This document shows, in pieces, positions 53,504-63,240 of a stretch of 64,000 bases of DNA. Numbering within the stretch: position 1 is the stretch's first letter; every line of letters starts with the position of its first letter. Origin of the DNA: an uncultured Paracoccaceae bacterium (GTDB taxonomy: Bacteria > Pseudomonadota > Alphaproteobacteria > Rhodobacterales > Rhodobacteraceae); assembly GCA_947488605.1 (NCBI GenBank), contig CANKZJ010000002.1:1-64000 (forward strand), given 5' to 3'. Position numbers and translations under genes: made by a program. The notes beneath the pieces are model-generated. The model made no database searches. It was not told where the DNA came from and was given only the letters and a program-made list of their open reading frames with translations.

Positions 53504-54142
53504 CTAGACCAAGGATGCCGTTGCAATTGCGATGGCGGCAAAGAAGCAAGCGGAGGCTGCGACAACAAAACCATGCCAAATCGCGACAGAGAACTTCATG
53601 GTCTCAGAGGCATAGAACGGCACACCCGCAGTATACAGCAAACCGCCCACTGCCATCAGGACAATTGCGGACGTCGGCATGATTGGCCAAATTGACCAAA
53701 TCAACGTCAGGCTAAGCCATCCCATGATCAAATATAGCGCGGGACCAAAACGACCCGGTGTGCGCCAGAAAAAGAGCTTGAGCGTCACGCCAATGATCGC
53801 AAGGCCCCACACAATGGCCAGCATGACGTAAGCAAACCCACTGCCGATCATGACGACCAGTGGCGTGTACGTGCCCGCGATTTTCAGATAAATAGCGGCG
53901 TGGTCAAAACGTCTCAGTATGGGTCTGATCGTCTCCCAAGGTGTCATATGATAGAATGCAGAGGCCACAAATGTCGCTATAAGCGTGGCGCCATAGATGC
54001 TGATCGCCGCGATCTGGGCCGCACTAGCGGTCCCCGTTGACCAAACGAGCAGCACGACAGCCCCTGTGACCGCACCCAGCACGCCAATGGCATGCATGGT
54101 GCCATCGGCAATTCGTTCAGAGCGGGCATAGGTTGGATACAT
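53504..54142 (-). CDS. Hemolysin III / YqfA-type membrane protein
   Basis: 212 residues, seven transmembrane helices of the PAQR/hemolysin III superfamily. SERIADGTMHAIGVLGAV, ATFVASAFYHMTPWE (Ser/His motif), RRFDHAAIYLKIAGTYTP (Asp/His) and the late FSVAIWHGFVVAASACFFAAI (His). Those residues form a metal-linked hydrolase-like site. ATG at 54142 preferred; the upstream extension is not family-like. Confidence 0.88.
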   Translation of the reverse strand: MYPTYARSERIADGTMHAIGVLGAVTGAVVLLVWSTGTASAAQIAAISIYGATLIATFVASAFYHMTPWETIRPILRRFDHAAIYLKIAGTYTPLVVMIGSGFAYVMLAIVWGLAIIGVTLKLFFWRTPGRFGPALYLIMGWLSLTLIWSIWPIMPTSAIVLMAVGGLLYTAGVPFYASETMKFSVAIWHGFVVAASACFFAAIAIATASLV

Positions 54143-54289
54143 GAATTTGGGTCCTTTGACGTTCTTTAACGGTAGGCAGAACACGCAGGCAGTCAAATGT
54201 TTCGTTAGGTCACTGCGATGCCTTGGCAGTGCGGCACTGATCGCCCACACTGGCCACAAGTCGAAGTTGAGACGCAAAAGGATAATGGT

Positions 54290-54649
54290 ATGTGGCAGCA
54301 AGTTCTGCGGGTAAAGCAAAGGGCAATTTGGTCATGGGATGGTTTTTACCATGTCTATAAGACCGAAGGGTCGTTGATGCAGTGGCTGGTCGCGAATGCT
54401 GCATTCGCCATACTGGCTTTTGTTTTGCCGCTCTCGGCGGGCGAGCGCGGTTTGCTTTTGATGGGTGGTATCATTGTTTTGGCCGCTGAATGTATGAACA
54501 CCGCCATTGAGCGGGTGGTCGATGATATTGGCACCGAAAAACGGGATGCAGCCAAACACGCCAAAGACTGCGGATCGGCGGCCGTGGCGGTCACCGCGGT
54601 AGGTGTCGGCGTGGCGTGGGTCTGCGTGATCGTCGGTTTGATTTGGTAG
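54290..54649 (+). CDS. dgkA: Diacylglycerol kinase
   Basis: 119 residues, three transmembrane helices. RAIWSWDGFYHVYKTEGSLMQW, then the catalytic block AAECMNTAIERVVDDIGTEK and KHAKDCGSAAVAV. It phosphorylates diacylglycerol back to phosphatidate. AAGGATAA precedes the ATG at 54290. Confidence 0.92.
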   Translation: MWQQVLRVKQRAIWSWDGFYHVYKTEGSLMQWLVANAAFAILAFVLPLSAGERGLLLMGGIIVLAAECMNTAIERVVDDIGTEKRDAAKHAKDCGSAAVAVTAVGVGVAWVCVIVGLIW

Positions 54650-54720
54650 AGAACTGCTTCCCTCTTTTCATGTGAACAAATCAGGCTAGATCGTGTCTCA
54701 ACCTACGATGGAGATTGAAA

Positions 54721-55251
54721 ATGCGCCTGACGACTTTGACCCTTGCCCTCTTCCCGATGGCCGCTTTTGCAGCCGGGGGTGGCAGCGATATCGCTCCGGC
54801 GCCGTCTGAAACAACGACAACATGTGATGAAGGGCTGATCTGGGATATTGCCACGCAGGGCTGCATGGCGCCCGAAGACAGCACAAATGATGACAGCGCG
54901 CGTCTGAATGATGTGCGCGAGTTGGCTTACGCGGGTTACTATCAGGCCGCACTTGATGTGCTGGATAGTTTGGAAAACCCTGCTGCACCGCTTGCATTGA
55001 CGTACTACGGGTTTGCGCATCGCAAAGCCGGGCGCGTTGATCTTGGGATGCAATACTATGATGCAGCACTCGTCGCTGATCCCGATAATCTGTTGGCACG
55101 CTCCTACATGGGGCAGGGGCATGTCGCCTCTGGCGAGTTGGTTTTGGCACAAGTCCAACTGACCGAAATCCGCATGCGCGGCGGGCGTGAAACCTGGGCC
55201 GAGGCCTCACTACAGCAGGCAATCGCCACTGGAGCAGGCCCATCTTACTGA
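54721..55251 (+). CDS. Small secreted TPR protein with a C-x2-G-x2-W-D-x5-C motif
   Basis: 176 residues. Signal peptide MRLTTLTLALFPMAAFA, then CDEGLIWDIATQGC and a TPR-like region (ALTYYGFAHRKAGRVDLGMQYY). The signal peptide and cysteine motif closely match the 77-residue protein at 57889, so they are paralogues in their first 50 residues. Likely periplasmic; function unknown. Confidence 0.7.
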   Translation: MRLTTLTLALFPMAAFAAGGGSDIAPAPSETTTTCDEGLIWDIATQGCMAPEDSTNDDSARLNDVRELAYAGYYQAALDVLDSLENPAAPLALTYYGFAHRKAGRVDLGMQYYDAALVADPDNLLARSYMGQGHVASGELVLAQVQLTEIRMRGGRETWAEASLQQAIATGAGPSY

Positions 55252-55323
55252 CTTGATCTAGCGCAAAGAGCCGGTCGCCGGGGGGCGTTATCTTTAGAAT
55301 CAACCGTAATCGGAGGATCAAAG

Positions 55324-55578
55324 ATGCAAACCCTAGGCGACGCTCGTGAGCATTTCTGGCGTGTCATCAAAATGGCAAAAGCCAACGACGTTGATTTGTC
55401 CACGGCACTTGATGACGGCGACATCAACGCCTCTGATTGGGCTGACATGATCACAGGGTGCCGTGGTTGCACACAAGTTGGTAAATGTGACCGCTTGCTG
55501 CGACAGCAAGAGCATCTTGCAGAGGCACCCAGCTACTGCGTCAATGGAGAGACATTTGCGCAGCTGCGGACGGGTTAA
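55324..55578 (+). CDS. DUF6455 family cysteine protein
   Basis: 84 residues of the small DUF6455 type: AREHFWRVIKMAKANDVDLS, then CRGCTQVGKCDRLL and a final Cys in PSYC. The four cysteines may bind a metal or cluster. Function unknown. AGGA before the ATG. Confidence 0.75.
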   Translation: MQTLGDAREHFWRVIKMAKANDVDLSTALDDGDINASDWADMITGCRGCTQVGKCDRLLRQQEHLAEAPSYCVNGETFAQLRTG

Positions 55579-55584
55579 GCTTAG

Positions 55585-56811
55585 CTAGGTCTCATCGTTG
55601 ATATTGCGTGATGTCATATAGATTGCGCCCATCACTAGGATGATGACACCCATCGCAAGGAATGCGACGCGGTATTGATCTTGGATCGTCAGTCCAAACT
55701 GCGCGCTTGCGTCCAGTAGGGCCCCAAATCCAAGCTGCATGATTGGTATCGCTGCCACAGATACCAGTGAAAGCAACGTTGATGCGCGCCCGATCATGTC
55801 GTCCGGTACAGTTTTCCGCATATGCGCACCCAGCGGGATGTAGAACTGTTGGCAAAACACCATCACCACCAGCAATGAGATGGACGTCACCGGCCTTGGC
55901 TGTGCAAAAGTGGCCAATACGAACAGGCTGAGTGCCGAGATACTGAACGCGGCACCGATCACAAAGCGCCGCGACGGTGCCGTACGATCCAGAACCCCAA
56001 ACACACAACCAGCCGCAATGGTTGCTGAGAAGAGCAATAGCAGGACACCGCCTGCTTGCTCTGCCGATAGCTGTGTGACGTCTTGCAGGTATGGACCACC
56101 CCAAAGACCGGTCATCGTGGTTATCGGGGCGTAGCTGACCGCACCAAGTGCGAGGATTTTCAGAAATTCGGGTTGCGTCAAAAGCGTCAGGTACCCGCCT
56201 TGGCCTTGATGCTGATTTTGGACGCTTTGGGTCGCGCCGCCCGGTTGCACGGCACGCCAAACAGCGAGCGCCAAGACAAATGTGACGACACCGGCAAAGC
56301 CAAAAACTGTCGTCCAAGAGAGCCGATCCAAGGCAAAGGCCAATGGATACGTGCCAAGCAGGCCACCGATGCCACCCAGTGTCACCACCATACCGCTAAT
56401 GTAGCCAAAGTCCTTTGCGCTGAAATTCTGCGCGATAATGACATGGGTTGCGGCACCCATTGCGGCAAGCCCGACGCCAATCAGGATGCGGGACAACAAA
56501 ACCGCATCATAGCGATCAGCGATGGCAAAGATGATCGTTCCGAAAGCGATGATGAGAATGCAGATGCTTAAAACGATGCGCGGGCCAATACGGTCAAGCG
56601 CGACCCCAAAGGGGACTTGCGCTGCGATCGTGGCAAAGAACATGGCTGACACAAGCCCACCGACCGTGGCGGCAGATAAGGCGAAACGGTCCATAAGAAT
56701 TGGTGTGAATACACCACCTGACGCCCTATGGAACTGGCCAAGCGCAAAGATAGCCACGCAAACCAAAAGGACCATGATCTGCTGCCGAGAGAAGGACTGC
56801 CGGGATGTCAT
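55585..56811 (-). CDS. MFS transporter
   Basis: 408 residues with 12 transmembrane helices. MFS signature in LDRIGPRIVLSICILI after helix 2, GGIGGLLGTYPLAFALD at the helix 4-5 region and a repeat in the second half. Substrate not deducible. A late ATGA-free single gene. Confidence 0.85.
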   Translation of the reverse strand: MTSRQSFSRQQIMVLLVCVAIFALGQFHRASGGVFTPILMDRFALSAATVGGLVSAMFFATIAAQVPFGVALDRIGPRIVLSICILIIAFGTIIFAIADRYDAVLLSRILIGVGLAAMGAATHVIIAQNFSAKDFGYISGMVVTLGGIGGLLGTYPLAFALDRLSWTTVFGFAGVVTFVLALAVWRAVQPGGATQSVQNQHQGQGGYLTLLTQPEFLKILALGAVSYAPITTMTGLWGGPYLQDVTQLSAEQAGGVLLLLFSATIAAGCVFGVLDRTAPSRRFVIGAAFSISALSLFVLATFAQPRPVTSISLLVVMVFCQQFYIPLGAHMRKTVPDDMIGRASTLLSLVSVAAIPIMQLGFGALLDASAQFGLTIQDQYRVAFLAMGVIILVMGAIYMTSRNINDET

Positions 56812-56881
56812 CGCCCCTTGTTAAACCCGATGCGCTATCAACCAGCAAGAAAAAGGGCGCAGCAACCCGCAGTGCCAATTG

Positions 56882-57742
56882 CTATTGTTTCACACGCCGC
56901 GATTCCGGGTGAAGCGCTGTGCCCAAGATATGATCCGCGCGGTGGATCACCTTTTTGGCGCTTCCGACGATCTGTGGCTCTGGCGCTTTTGCAATTGCGT
57001 GGTCTTTGTCGGGATAATCCAGAGTAGACAGAAAATGGCGCATGCAGTTCAGTCGCGCGCGCTTTTTGTCGTTGGATTTAACCACGGTCCAAGGGGCATC
57101 GGCGGTGTCTGTGTAGAAGAACATCGCCTCTTTGGCTTCGGTGTAGTCTTCCCATTTATCAAGGCTGGCCTTGTCGATCGGTGAGAGCTTCCATTGCTTC
57201 AACGGATCGGTTGCGCGGCTTTCAAAGCGGAGCTTTTGTTCGTCTTGGGTGACCGAAAACCAATATTTATAAAGCCGGATACCAGACCGGGTCAGCATGC
57301 GTTCCATCTCGGGTGTCTGGCGCATGAATTCAAGGTATTCTTCGGGCTCACAAAACCCCATGACACGTTCGACACCAGCGCGGTTGTACCAGCTGCGATC
57401 GTAAAGAACCATTTCGCCAGATGTGGGTAAGTGATTGATGTAGCGCTGAAAATACCACTGGCCGCGTTCTTCGTCTGTCGGCTTATTAAGGGCAACGACA
57501 CGGGCGGCACGCGGGTTCAAGTGTTCCGTGAACCGCTTGATCGTACCACCTTTACCAGCCGCGTCGCGCCCCTCGAACAATAGCACAAAGCGCTGCCCGG
57601 TCTCTTGCGCCCAAAGCTGCACCTTCAACAACTCCGCCTGCAACTCAGCCTTTTCCGCCTCATACGGGCGACGGGCGAGTTTTGGCAATTTTGCTGGTCT
57701 GCGTCGGGTCTTGGGTTTGGTGTCCACGACAGCGTCTTTCAT
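56882..57742 (-). CDS. ppk2: Polyphosphate kinase 2
   Basis: 286 residues, PPK2 class I. Walker A FEGRDAAGKGGTIKRF, DRSWYNRAGVERVMGFC (Walker B region), lid QKLRFESRATDPLKQWKLSPID and YTEAKEAMFFYTDT. It makes or uses polyphosphate with nucleotides (often GTP synthesis from GDP). The C-terminal tail is basic. Complete. Confidence 0.93.
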   Translation of the reverse strand: MKDAVVDTKPKTRRRPAKLPKLARRPYEAEKAELQAELLKVQLWAQETGQRFVLLFEGRDAAGKGGTIKRFTEHLNPRAARVVALNKPTDEERGQWYFQRYINHLPTSGEMVLYDRSWYNRAGVERVMGFCEPEEYLEFMRQTPEMERMLTRSGIRLYKYWFSVTQDEQKLRFESRATDPLKQWKLSPIDKASLDKWEDYTEAKEAMFFYTDTADAPWTVVKSNDKKRARLNCMRHFLSTLDYPDKDHAIAKAPEPQIVGSAKKVIHRADHILGTALHPESRRVKQ

Positions 57743-57888
57743 GTCCCTCTCCTTAGTGGCTTTCGCCCATTTTAGGCGCGCAGGTCCAGCGATGCTTTGA
57801 TTTGGGTCAAAGGGTGCGACATTGCGGTGTTTGATTTATTGCGGTCTTAGGCTAACTTTGCGTCACACCTAGACCGCAGGAGGAAACT

Positions 57889-58122
57889 ATGCGTCTCACA
57901 GTACTCGCCTTCGCCTTGCTGCCGATGGCCGCACACGCCCAAAACACGACATTGCCGGCACCGACCGAGCCGTTGGCCCAATCGCAAAGTTGCCCTGTGG
58001 GCATGGCGTGGGATAGCGGGCTCAACGCCTGTGCGCAGGCCACGGAAACGGCCTCGCCGTTGAAAGGTTTGGGCAATCACAGTGGTTGCAACTATGGCGC
58101 CGCGCGTGAGGTTACGTCCTGA
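57889..58122 (+). CDS. 77-residue secreted paralogue with a C-x2-G-x2-W-D-x5-C motif
   Basis: Signal peptide MRLTVLAFALLPMAAHA cut before QNT, then CPVGMAWDSGLNAC, and a short tail with one further cysteine (HSGCNYG). Very similar signal and motif to the protein at 54721, without the TPR part. It is in the same frame as the yigZ-like gene that follows, separated only by the TGA at 58120-58122. Confidence 0.7.
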   Translation: MRLTVLAFALLPMAAHAQNTTLPAPTEPLAQSQSCPVGMAWDSGLNACAQATETASPLKGLGNHSGCNYGAAREVTS

Positions 58123-58137
58123 TCCGAGGGCAAGCGC

Positions 58138-58485
58138 CTGAAAGTCATTGAAAATGCACTGAGCGACCGCGGATCGAAATACGCGGTCGCGGGAGGGCCC
58201 GTGTCGTCAGCGCAGGATGCACGGGCCTTCGTCAAAGAACTGCGGCGGCGCAAGAAATTTGCAAAAGCGACGCATAACACATGGGCGGTTTTACTGCCCG
58301 ACGGTCCCCTGAAAAATGATGATGGTGAAAGCGGCGCAGGAATGGTGATCCTGCGGATGCTGGAGCGCGAAGGGCTGACAGGCCACATCATCGTGGTGAC
58401 ACGGTGGTTTGGCGGCGTGAAGCTGGGCGGGGATCGGTTTCGCAGAGTGCAGGACGCGGTAAGGGTTTATTTGGATGAGGTTTAG
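58138..58485 (+). CDS. YigZ/IMPACT family N-terminal domain protein
   Basis: About 115 residues matching the YigZ N-terminal domain: ALSDRGSKYAVAGGPV, KKFAKATHNTWAVLLPDGP, NDDGESGAGMVILRMLE and VVTRWFGGVKLGGDRFR. The frame continues upstream of the first standard start (GTG at 58201) in recognisable family sequence. A CTG at 58138, 7 bases after GAGGG, is a likely true start; otherwise the 5' end is damaged. Full YigZ is about 200 aa, but one-domain forms seem usual in Rhodobacterales. Role unclear. Confidence 0.8.
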   Translation: MKVIENALSDRGSKYAVAGGPVSSAQDARAFVKELRRRKKFAKATHNTWAVLLPDGPLKNDDGESGAGMVILRMLEREGLTGHIIVVTRWFGGVKLGGDRFRRVQDAVRVYLDEV

Positions 58486-58575
58486 ATCATTTGAGAGTTT
58501 GTAAGTTCCGAAGTTGCTTCTTGTGCGGTTGCTCTATTGACTTGCTTATGAAACAAAAAATGAAGTTTATTACAT

Positions 58576-59232
58576 TTGGGTTTAGAGTTGGAAAATTTCA
58601 AAGAACTTTTTGATACAATTGGATCGCGTCTAAAAAGTAGAATTCTGGGGTCAATCATAATTGCTCTGATTCTGACCAACTGGAAATCGTTGTTTTTTCT
58701 GTTCTTTGACTCTGCTCCAACTCTTGAAAAGTTCACATTTGTCGAAACACAGTTTTCTGTCTTCTGGTCACTAATTCTACCAATTATTATCGGTTTTTTT
58801 GTTGGAATACTTAGCCCATGGCTTACTTATTGGGGTGCGTTGCTTGCGGAAGAGCCGTCCACTAGAAGAAGGCTTATTCAACTGAAATCTGATCAAGCCG
58901 TCTTGGAAAGAAAACAAACCTTAGAAGCAAAGTTGGCAGAATTGTCTGATGACCAAGAGCAAAGGTTGATCGAAAGGGCAAAAAGGTATCAAGATATTGA
59001 GACTCAAATTGATGATCCAGAGCTGGTAAACCGATTGCGATCTGAGCTGGATGAGCTGCGAAGTCAGATGTCTCATACTTCTGGTTCAATAAGCGCCGAA
59101 GCAAATGAGATATCTCTAAATCAGCGAATTCAAAACTTACAGAGTTTAGCGGAGAATTACCGGCAAATGGGTGAGCACGAAAAGGCTGCTATGCTTCTTG
59201 AGGAAGCCCGTGAGTCGATGAGCAGACAATAG
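58576..59232 (+). CDS. Membrane-anchored coiled-coil protein
   Basis: 218 residues, AT-rich and unlike its neighbours, so probably acquired. Two transmembrane helices (residues about 24-45 and 64-88), then a long coiled coil (ERKQTLEAKLAELSDDQEQRL; SELDELRSQMSH) with a TPR-like end (LAENYRQMGEHEKAAMLLEEA). No ATG is in frame; TTG at 58576 or 58588. No family recognised. Confidence 0.6.
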   Translation: MGLELENFKELFDTIGSRLKSRILGSIIIALILTNWKSLFFLFFDSAPTLEKFTFVETQFSVFWSLILPIIIGFFVGILSPWLTYWGALLAEEPSTRRRLIQLKSDQAVLERKQTLEAKLAELSDDQEQRLIERAKRYQDIETQIDDPELVNRLRSELDELRSQMSHTSGSISAEANEISLNQRIQNLQSLAENYRQMGEHEKAAMLLEEARESMSRQ

Positions 59233-59235
59233 AGA

Positions 59236-59262
59236 ACTAAGGGTAGTAACAATATCCTTAGT
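59236..59262. terminator. Possible hairpin after the coiled-coil gene
   Basis: ACTAAGG and CCTTAGT arms with a 13-base loop just after the stop at 59232. No T-run on the plus strand, so terminator function is uncertain. Confidence 0.3.
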
Positions 59263-59306
59263 CAAAGAAAGCATGTTTTATGAGAAATTGACATGCCTCT
59301 AAATCG

Positions 59307-60707
59307 CTAACGGTCACAAAATAACCTCCCCCACAAATCATACTCCCCAGCCTCTTCAACCTCCACCGTCACAACATCCCCAACGCTCAACCCCTCAACC
59401 CCTTCATCAATAAACAAATTCCCATCGATCTCTGGTGCATCGGCCCACGTCCGGCAGGTCGCGATCCCGTCTTCGTCGATGTCGTCCACGATCACTTCGA
59501 GCGTTTTCCCGACTTTGGCCTCTAGCTTGGCCGCGGAAATCGCCTGTGCTTTTTCCATGAACCGGTCCCAGCGGTCTTGTTTGACCTCCGCCGCCACATG
59601 GTCGGGCAGTGCGTTGGACCGTGCACCCGCGACGTTTTCGTATTGGAAGCAGCCGACGCGGTCGAGTTGCGCCTCGTCCAGCCAATCCAGCAGGTGTTGG
59701 AACTCGGCCTCGGTTTCGCCCGGGTAGCCCACGATAAAGGTCGACCGTAGCGTGATATCGGGGCATTGGGCGCGCCATGCCGCGATCTCATCCAGCGTTT
59801 TCGCCCCTGCTGCGGGCCGTGCCATGCGCCGCAGCACGTCAGGGTGGCTGTGTTGGAACGGGATGTCGAGGTAGGGCAGCACGCCGTTTGACGGGTCCGC
59901 CATAATCGGGATCAGGTCGCGCACATGGGGGTAGGGGTAGACGTAGTGCAGGCGCACCCACGCGCCCAGTTGGCCCAATTCGCGGGTCAGATCGGTGATA
60001 TGGCTGCGCACCTCGCCGTCTTTCCAAGGGTTCACGTCATATTTGCGATCCAGCCCGTAGGCAGAGGTGTCTTGAGAGATCACCAGCAGTTCCTTGACGC
60101 CAGCCTCAACCAGCTTTTCCGCTTCGCGCAGGACTGCGTTGGCAGGCCGCGAGGCGAGTTTCCCGCGCATGTCGGGGATGATGCAGAACTTGCACTTATG
60201 GTTACAGCCCTCGGAAATTTTCAAATAGCTGTAGTGGCGGGGCGTCAGGCTGACGCCAGAGGCGGGCAGCAGATCGATGAATGGATCAGGGGCAGGCGGC
60301 ACATTTGCGTGCACCGCATCCAGCACCTGCTCATATTGATGCGGGCCGGTTACGGCGAGGATTTGCGGGTGGTGTTCGCGGATGTAGTCGGGCTCAGCCC
60401 CCAGACAGCCCGTCACGATAACCTTGCCGTTTTCATGCAAGGCCTCGCCAATGGCATCGAGGCTTTCAGCCTTGGCACTGTCCAGGAACCCGCAGGTGTT
60501 CACGATCACGGCTTCTGCGCCTGCATAATCGGGCGAGATCGCGTAACCTTCGGCGCGCAGGCGCGTCAGGATGCGTTCACTATCGACAAGCGCTTTGGGA
60601 CAGCCAAGACTGACCATACCGATGGTTGGCTGGCCAGCGCGCGGGGCGTCAGTGATTTTCGCTTTTGGTGCGAGGTCGGGGCGGAGGGAAGGTGGGTTTT
60701 GCGTCAT
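59307..60707 (-). CDS. rimO: Ribosomal protein S12 methylthiotransferase
   Basis: 466 residues, radical-SAM methylthiotransferase adding a methylthio group to Asp of S12. N-terminal cluster cysteines in [30 protein letters not shown] and [10 protein letters not shown], radical [14 protein letters not shown], and C-terminal TRAM domain. ATG at 60707 ([12 protein letters not shown]). Flanked on both sides by AT-richer genes. Confidence 0.94.
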   Translation of the reverse strand: MTQNPPSLRPDLAPKAKITDAPRAGQPTIGMVSLGCPKALVDSERILTRLRAEGYAISPDYAGAEAVIVNTCGFLDSAKAESLDAIGEALHENGKVIVTGCLGAEPDYIREHHPQILAVTGPHQYEQVLDAVHANVPPAPDPFIDLLPASGVSLTPRHYSYLKISEGCNHKCKFCIIPDMRGKLASRPANAVLREAEKLVEAGVKELLVISQDTSAYGLDRKYDVNPWKDGEVRSHITDLTRELGQLGAWVRLHYVYPYPHVRDLIPIMADPSNGVLPYLDIPFQHSHPDVLRRMARPAAGAKTLDEIAAWRAQCPDITLRSTFIVGYPGETEAEFQHLLDWLDEAQLDRVGCFQYENVAGARSNALPDHVAAEVKQDRWDRFMEKAQAISAAKLEAKVGKTLEVIVDDIDEDGIATCRTWADAPEIDGNLFIDEGVEGLSVGDVVTVEVEEAGEYDLWGRLFCDR

Positions 60708-60780
60708 GTGGAGCCTGTATCGTAAAGGGTAGTGTTTTGGAATGGGTTGAGATGTAGCGTGACGTCGATAGAGTGATAGT

Positions 60781-62397
60781 ATGGACACGTCAAAGTTGAA
60801 GCCCGCGAACGAAAACCCTTGGTATATCTTGATGACCCTTTGTGGTGAGTACGAAGGAGAAGATATCGATTGGAAGCTCAGAGTAGAGAACCGAAAGCTA
60901 TGGAACTCATGGAGCTGTCAGTCTTTACCTGAGGAGAAACGCAATGAGTATACTTCTCTTGCAGGCATCCCCTTGGAAGAGACTGATTGGACCGCTGAGA
61001 AAAGTTCCGAACTCGAAGAAAGATTCCTATTTGCGTGGCGGACAAGAAACAGAAGAGATCTTGAAGCGCCGCGCATACCGTATCCGTCTGAAAAATACGA
61101 TCTGTCCAAGACGGTCTTTAGTAATCAAGTTGTCGCCCAGAACTTGATCTTTAGGGACGTTAGCTTCGCGGGCGCGGCATTCTTGAAACGGGTCAATTTC
61201 TCAATCGCGACTTTTGTAGAGCATTCTCAATTCGCGAGTTCAGTATTCGAGGGGGATGCTAACTTTGCAGGTGCCAGATTTGCCCTTGATGCTGGCTTTT
61301 CTCATATAAAGTTTAAGAGTGAAGCCATCTTTTCTAACGCCAAGTTTGAGCGACTCGCCCATTTTGGTAGCGTAGATTTTTTGGGTATTGCGAATTTTTC
61401 AGGAATTGAATTTGGAAGAGCGGCGCAGTTCTATGGTTCAACATTTGGGGAAGAAGCCAACTTTTCCAGCTCAAATTTCCGTCAGGTGGGTACCTTTGTA
61501 GACGCGAGTTTTCGCAAGGAGGCGAATTTTTCGATTGCCGATTTTCAGTGGGGTGCCTCCTTTCAGAGATGTTCTTTTGAAAGTTATGCCGACTTTCGTG
61601 GACGCGGAAGTGTAATCGATTTAGATAGACCGCCTGCTGCATTTGCAAATGAGACGATTTTTTCGGGCGCTCATTTCCATAGGCACGCTGATTTCCGCTA
61701 TCGTCGGTTCGGGCCCTACGAAAGACGTCGAACAGACTTATCGTTTGCTAATGCAATATTTGACTCTCCGGTCACGTTTGAGGAAGCGGAATTCCAGTTG
61801 TTAATGCCAAATCTAACTAATGCTACATTGCCTGAATCGACGAAGTTGACGGCTAATAGTAAGAACTGGCCAAGACTTACTCCTAGTCTCTTGGAGCGCA
61901 TTGATCAAAGTCTTGGATTGCAAAAGCGAACTGGCGAGGCACGGCAAGATCCAGAGATACTAAGGGCATCTGCAGCGACTTTGCGCCACGCAATGGCACG
62001 CCAAATGCTACCGGATGAAGAGCATTTCTTTTTTCGCCGAGAGATGTGGGCCAACACGCAGATTGGCTCGGCGGTGGCGCGAACACCTTATTTTTTGTAC
62101 GAAATACTGTCCGGCTTCGGTTCGTCAATCAGGCGCCCGGCTGTCGCTCTGTTTGGCATCTGGCTTCTTGGTGCCGTTACTTACTATGCACATACCGCTT
62201 TCGGCTGGTGGAAAGCGACGGCGTACTCATTTGCAGTAATGTTCAAGTTCTTTGGATTTCAGAGCACCTACTTTGATGGCGTAGCCCAAGAAATGTCTGT
62301 CAATATTCAATTATTCGCCGCCATCCAGACCGTCCTGGCATTCATTTTACTCTTCTTTCTCGGCCTTGGTCTGCGAACTCGTTTTCGCTTAAGGTAA
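60781..62397 (+). CDS. Pentapeptide-repeat membrane protein
   Basis: 538 residues. Residues about 110-345 are built of pentapeptide-type repeats with regularly spaced Phe and Ala ([33 protein letters not shown]), expected to form a right-handed beta helix. At least two C-terminal transmembrane helices follow ([30 protein letters not shown]) with a pore-loop-like [11 protein letters not shown] between. AT-rich relative to rimO, suggesting transfer. Function unknown. Confidence 0.75.
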   Translation: MDTSKLKPANENPWYILMTLCGEYEGEDIDWKLRVENRKLWNSWSCQSLPEEKRNEYTSLAGIPLEETDWTAEKSSELEERFLFAWRTRNRRDLEAPRIPYPSEKYDLSKTVFSNQVVAQNLIFRDVSFAGAAFLKRVNFSIATFVEHSQFASSVFEGDANFAGARFALDAGFSHIKFKSEAIFSNAKFERLAHFGSVDFLGIANFSGIEFGRAAQFYGSTFGEEANFSSSNFRQVGTFVDASFRKEANFSIADFQWGASFQRCSFESYADFRGRGSVIDLDRPPAAFANETIFSGAHFHRHADFRYRRFGPYERRRTDLSFANAIFDSPVTFEEAEFQLLMPNLTNATLPESTKLTANSKNWPRLTPSLLERIDQSLGLQKRTGEARQDPEILRASAATLRHAMARQMLPDEEHFFFRREMWANTQIGSAVARTPYFLYEILSGFGSSIRRPAVALFGIWLLGAVTYYAHTAFGWWKATAYSFAVMFKFFGFQSTYFDGVAQEMSVNIQLFAAIQTVLAFILLFFLGLGLRTRFRLR

Positions 62398-62418
62398 GGT
62401 GGATCATGATCCACCTTA
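62395..62418. repeat. Palindromic repeat, copy 2
   Basis: Same AAGGTGGATCA/TGATCCACCTT palindrome as at 34580-34601, here extended by one pair on each side. It overlaps the stop of the pentapeptide-repeat gene and lies 17 bases from the gcrA stop, between convergent ends. Confidence 0.75.
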
Positions 62419-62434
62419 CACTTAGCAATTTTGT

Positions 62435-63025
62435 TTACCGCCGACGATCACGCCGTGATGACATTGGCTGGAATGCGACGCCAACATGGGCTTCACAGTA
62501 AGGTTTGCCCTGCTGTACGCCCAACCCGCAAAACCAGAAATCATCCGTTGCCGGATCACCGACCGGCCACTTGCAGGTTTTCTCGGTCAATTCCATCAAG
62601 CTGATGCGCTTAGCGGTTTTTTCGATCTCGGACACCTTGGCCAATGCTTCGGGGCTGATCTCGTTGGCGGATGGCTGCGGCGGCAAAGGCTGCCCCGCAG
62701 GAATAATCGCGCGACGTGCCGCCGAGATCGGAATTCCGTTCTCGTCAAGCTCAAGCTCTTCTTTGACCGCTGGGACCGAAGGTGCTGCTTTTGGCTTAGG
62801 GGCCGGCTTCGCTGCTGGCTTTGCTGCCGCTGCGGGTTTTTCCTTTGGCGCTGCTTTGGCCGCAGACCCGCCAGAGCCTGCACGGTTTGACAGGCCCAAA
62901 CGGTGGACTTTGCCGATCACAGCGTTGCGGGTCACACCGCCCAATTCCTTGGCGATCTGGCTGGCCGACTGGCCTTCGCCCCACATCTTTTTGAGCGTCT
63001 CAACGCGCTCGTCTGTCCAGGACAT
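62435..63025 (-). CDS. gcrA: GcrA cell-cycle regulator
   Basis: 196 residues. The N-terminal MSWTDERVETLKKMWGEGQSA followed by IAKELGGVTRNAVIGKVHRLGL is diagnostic of GcrA, an alphaproteobacterial sigma-70-associated activator at methylated GANTC promoters. A long alanine-, lysine- and proline-rich linker separates it from a C-terminal sigma-binding part (CKWPVGDPATDDFWFCG). ATG at 63025. Confidence 0.94.
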   Translation of the reverse strand: MSWTDERVETLKKMWGEGQSASQIAKELGGVTRNAVIGKVHRLGLSNRAGSGGSAAKAAPKEKPAAAAKPAAKPAPKPKAAPSVPAVKEELELDENGIPISAARRAIIPAGQPLPPQPSANEISPEALAKVSEIEKTAKRISLMELTEKTCKWPVGDPATDDFWFCGLGVQQGKPYCEAHVGVAFQPMSSRRDRRR

Positions 63026-63240
63026 ATGGATTCCTTTGGTTTCACGGGCCCGATTACACAATTGAAGCGATCCGGCCGTTGTATCACATCGAGTGTATAC
63101 TAATCATTACGACAGGCGATGTGAAGGCGGGCTGACTGGCTTTTGGCAAACTTCTGGCCTTCGTGCCACAGAATGTCGGCTTGGGCTGGTCATTTTGGCG
63201 CAATCCACTATGTCGACAGCCCAATATCAGGATAATTGCT

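Noticed and set aside
59925-60725. 266-codon plus-strand ORF opposite rimO
   Set aside because: Antisense to the radical-SAM gene.
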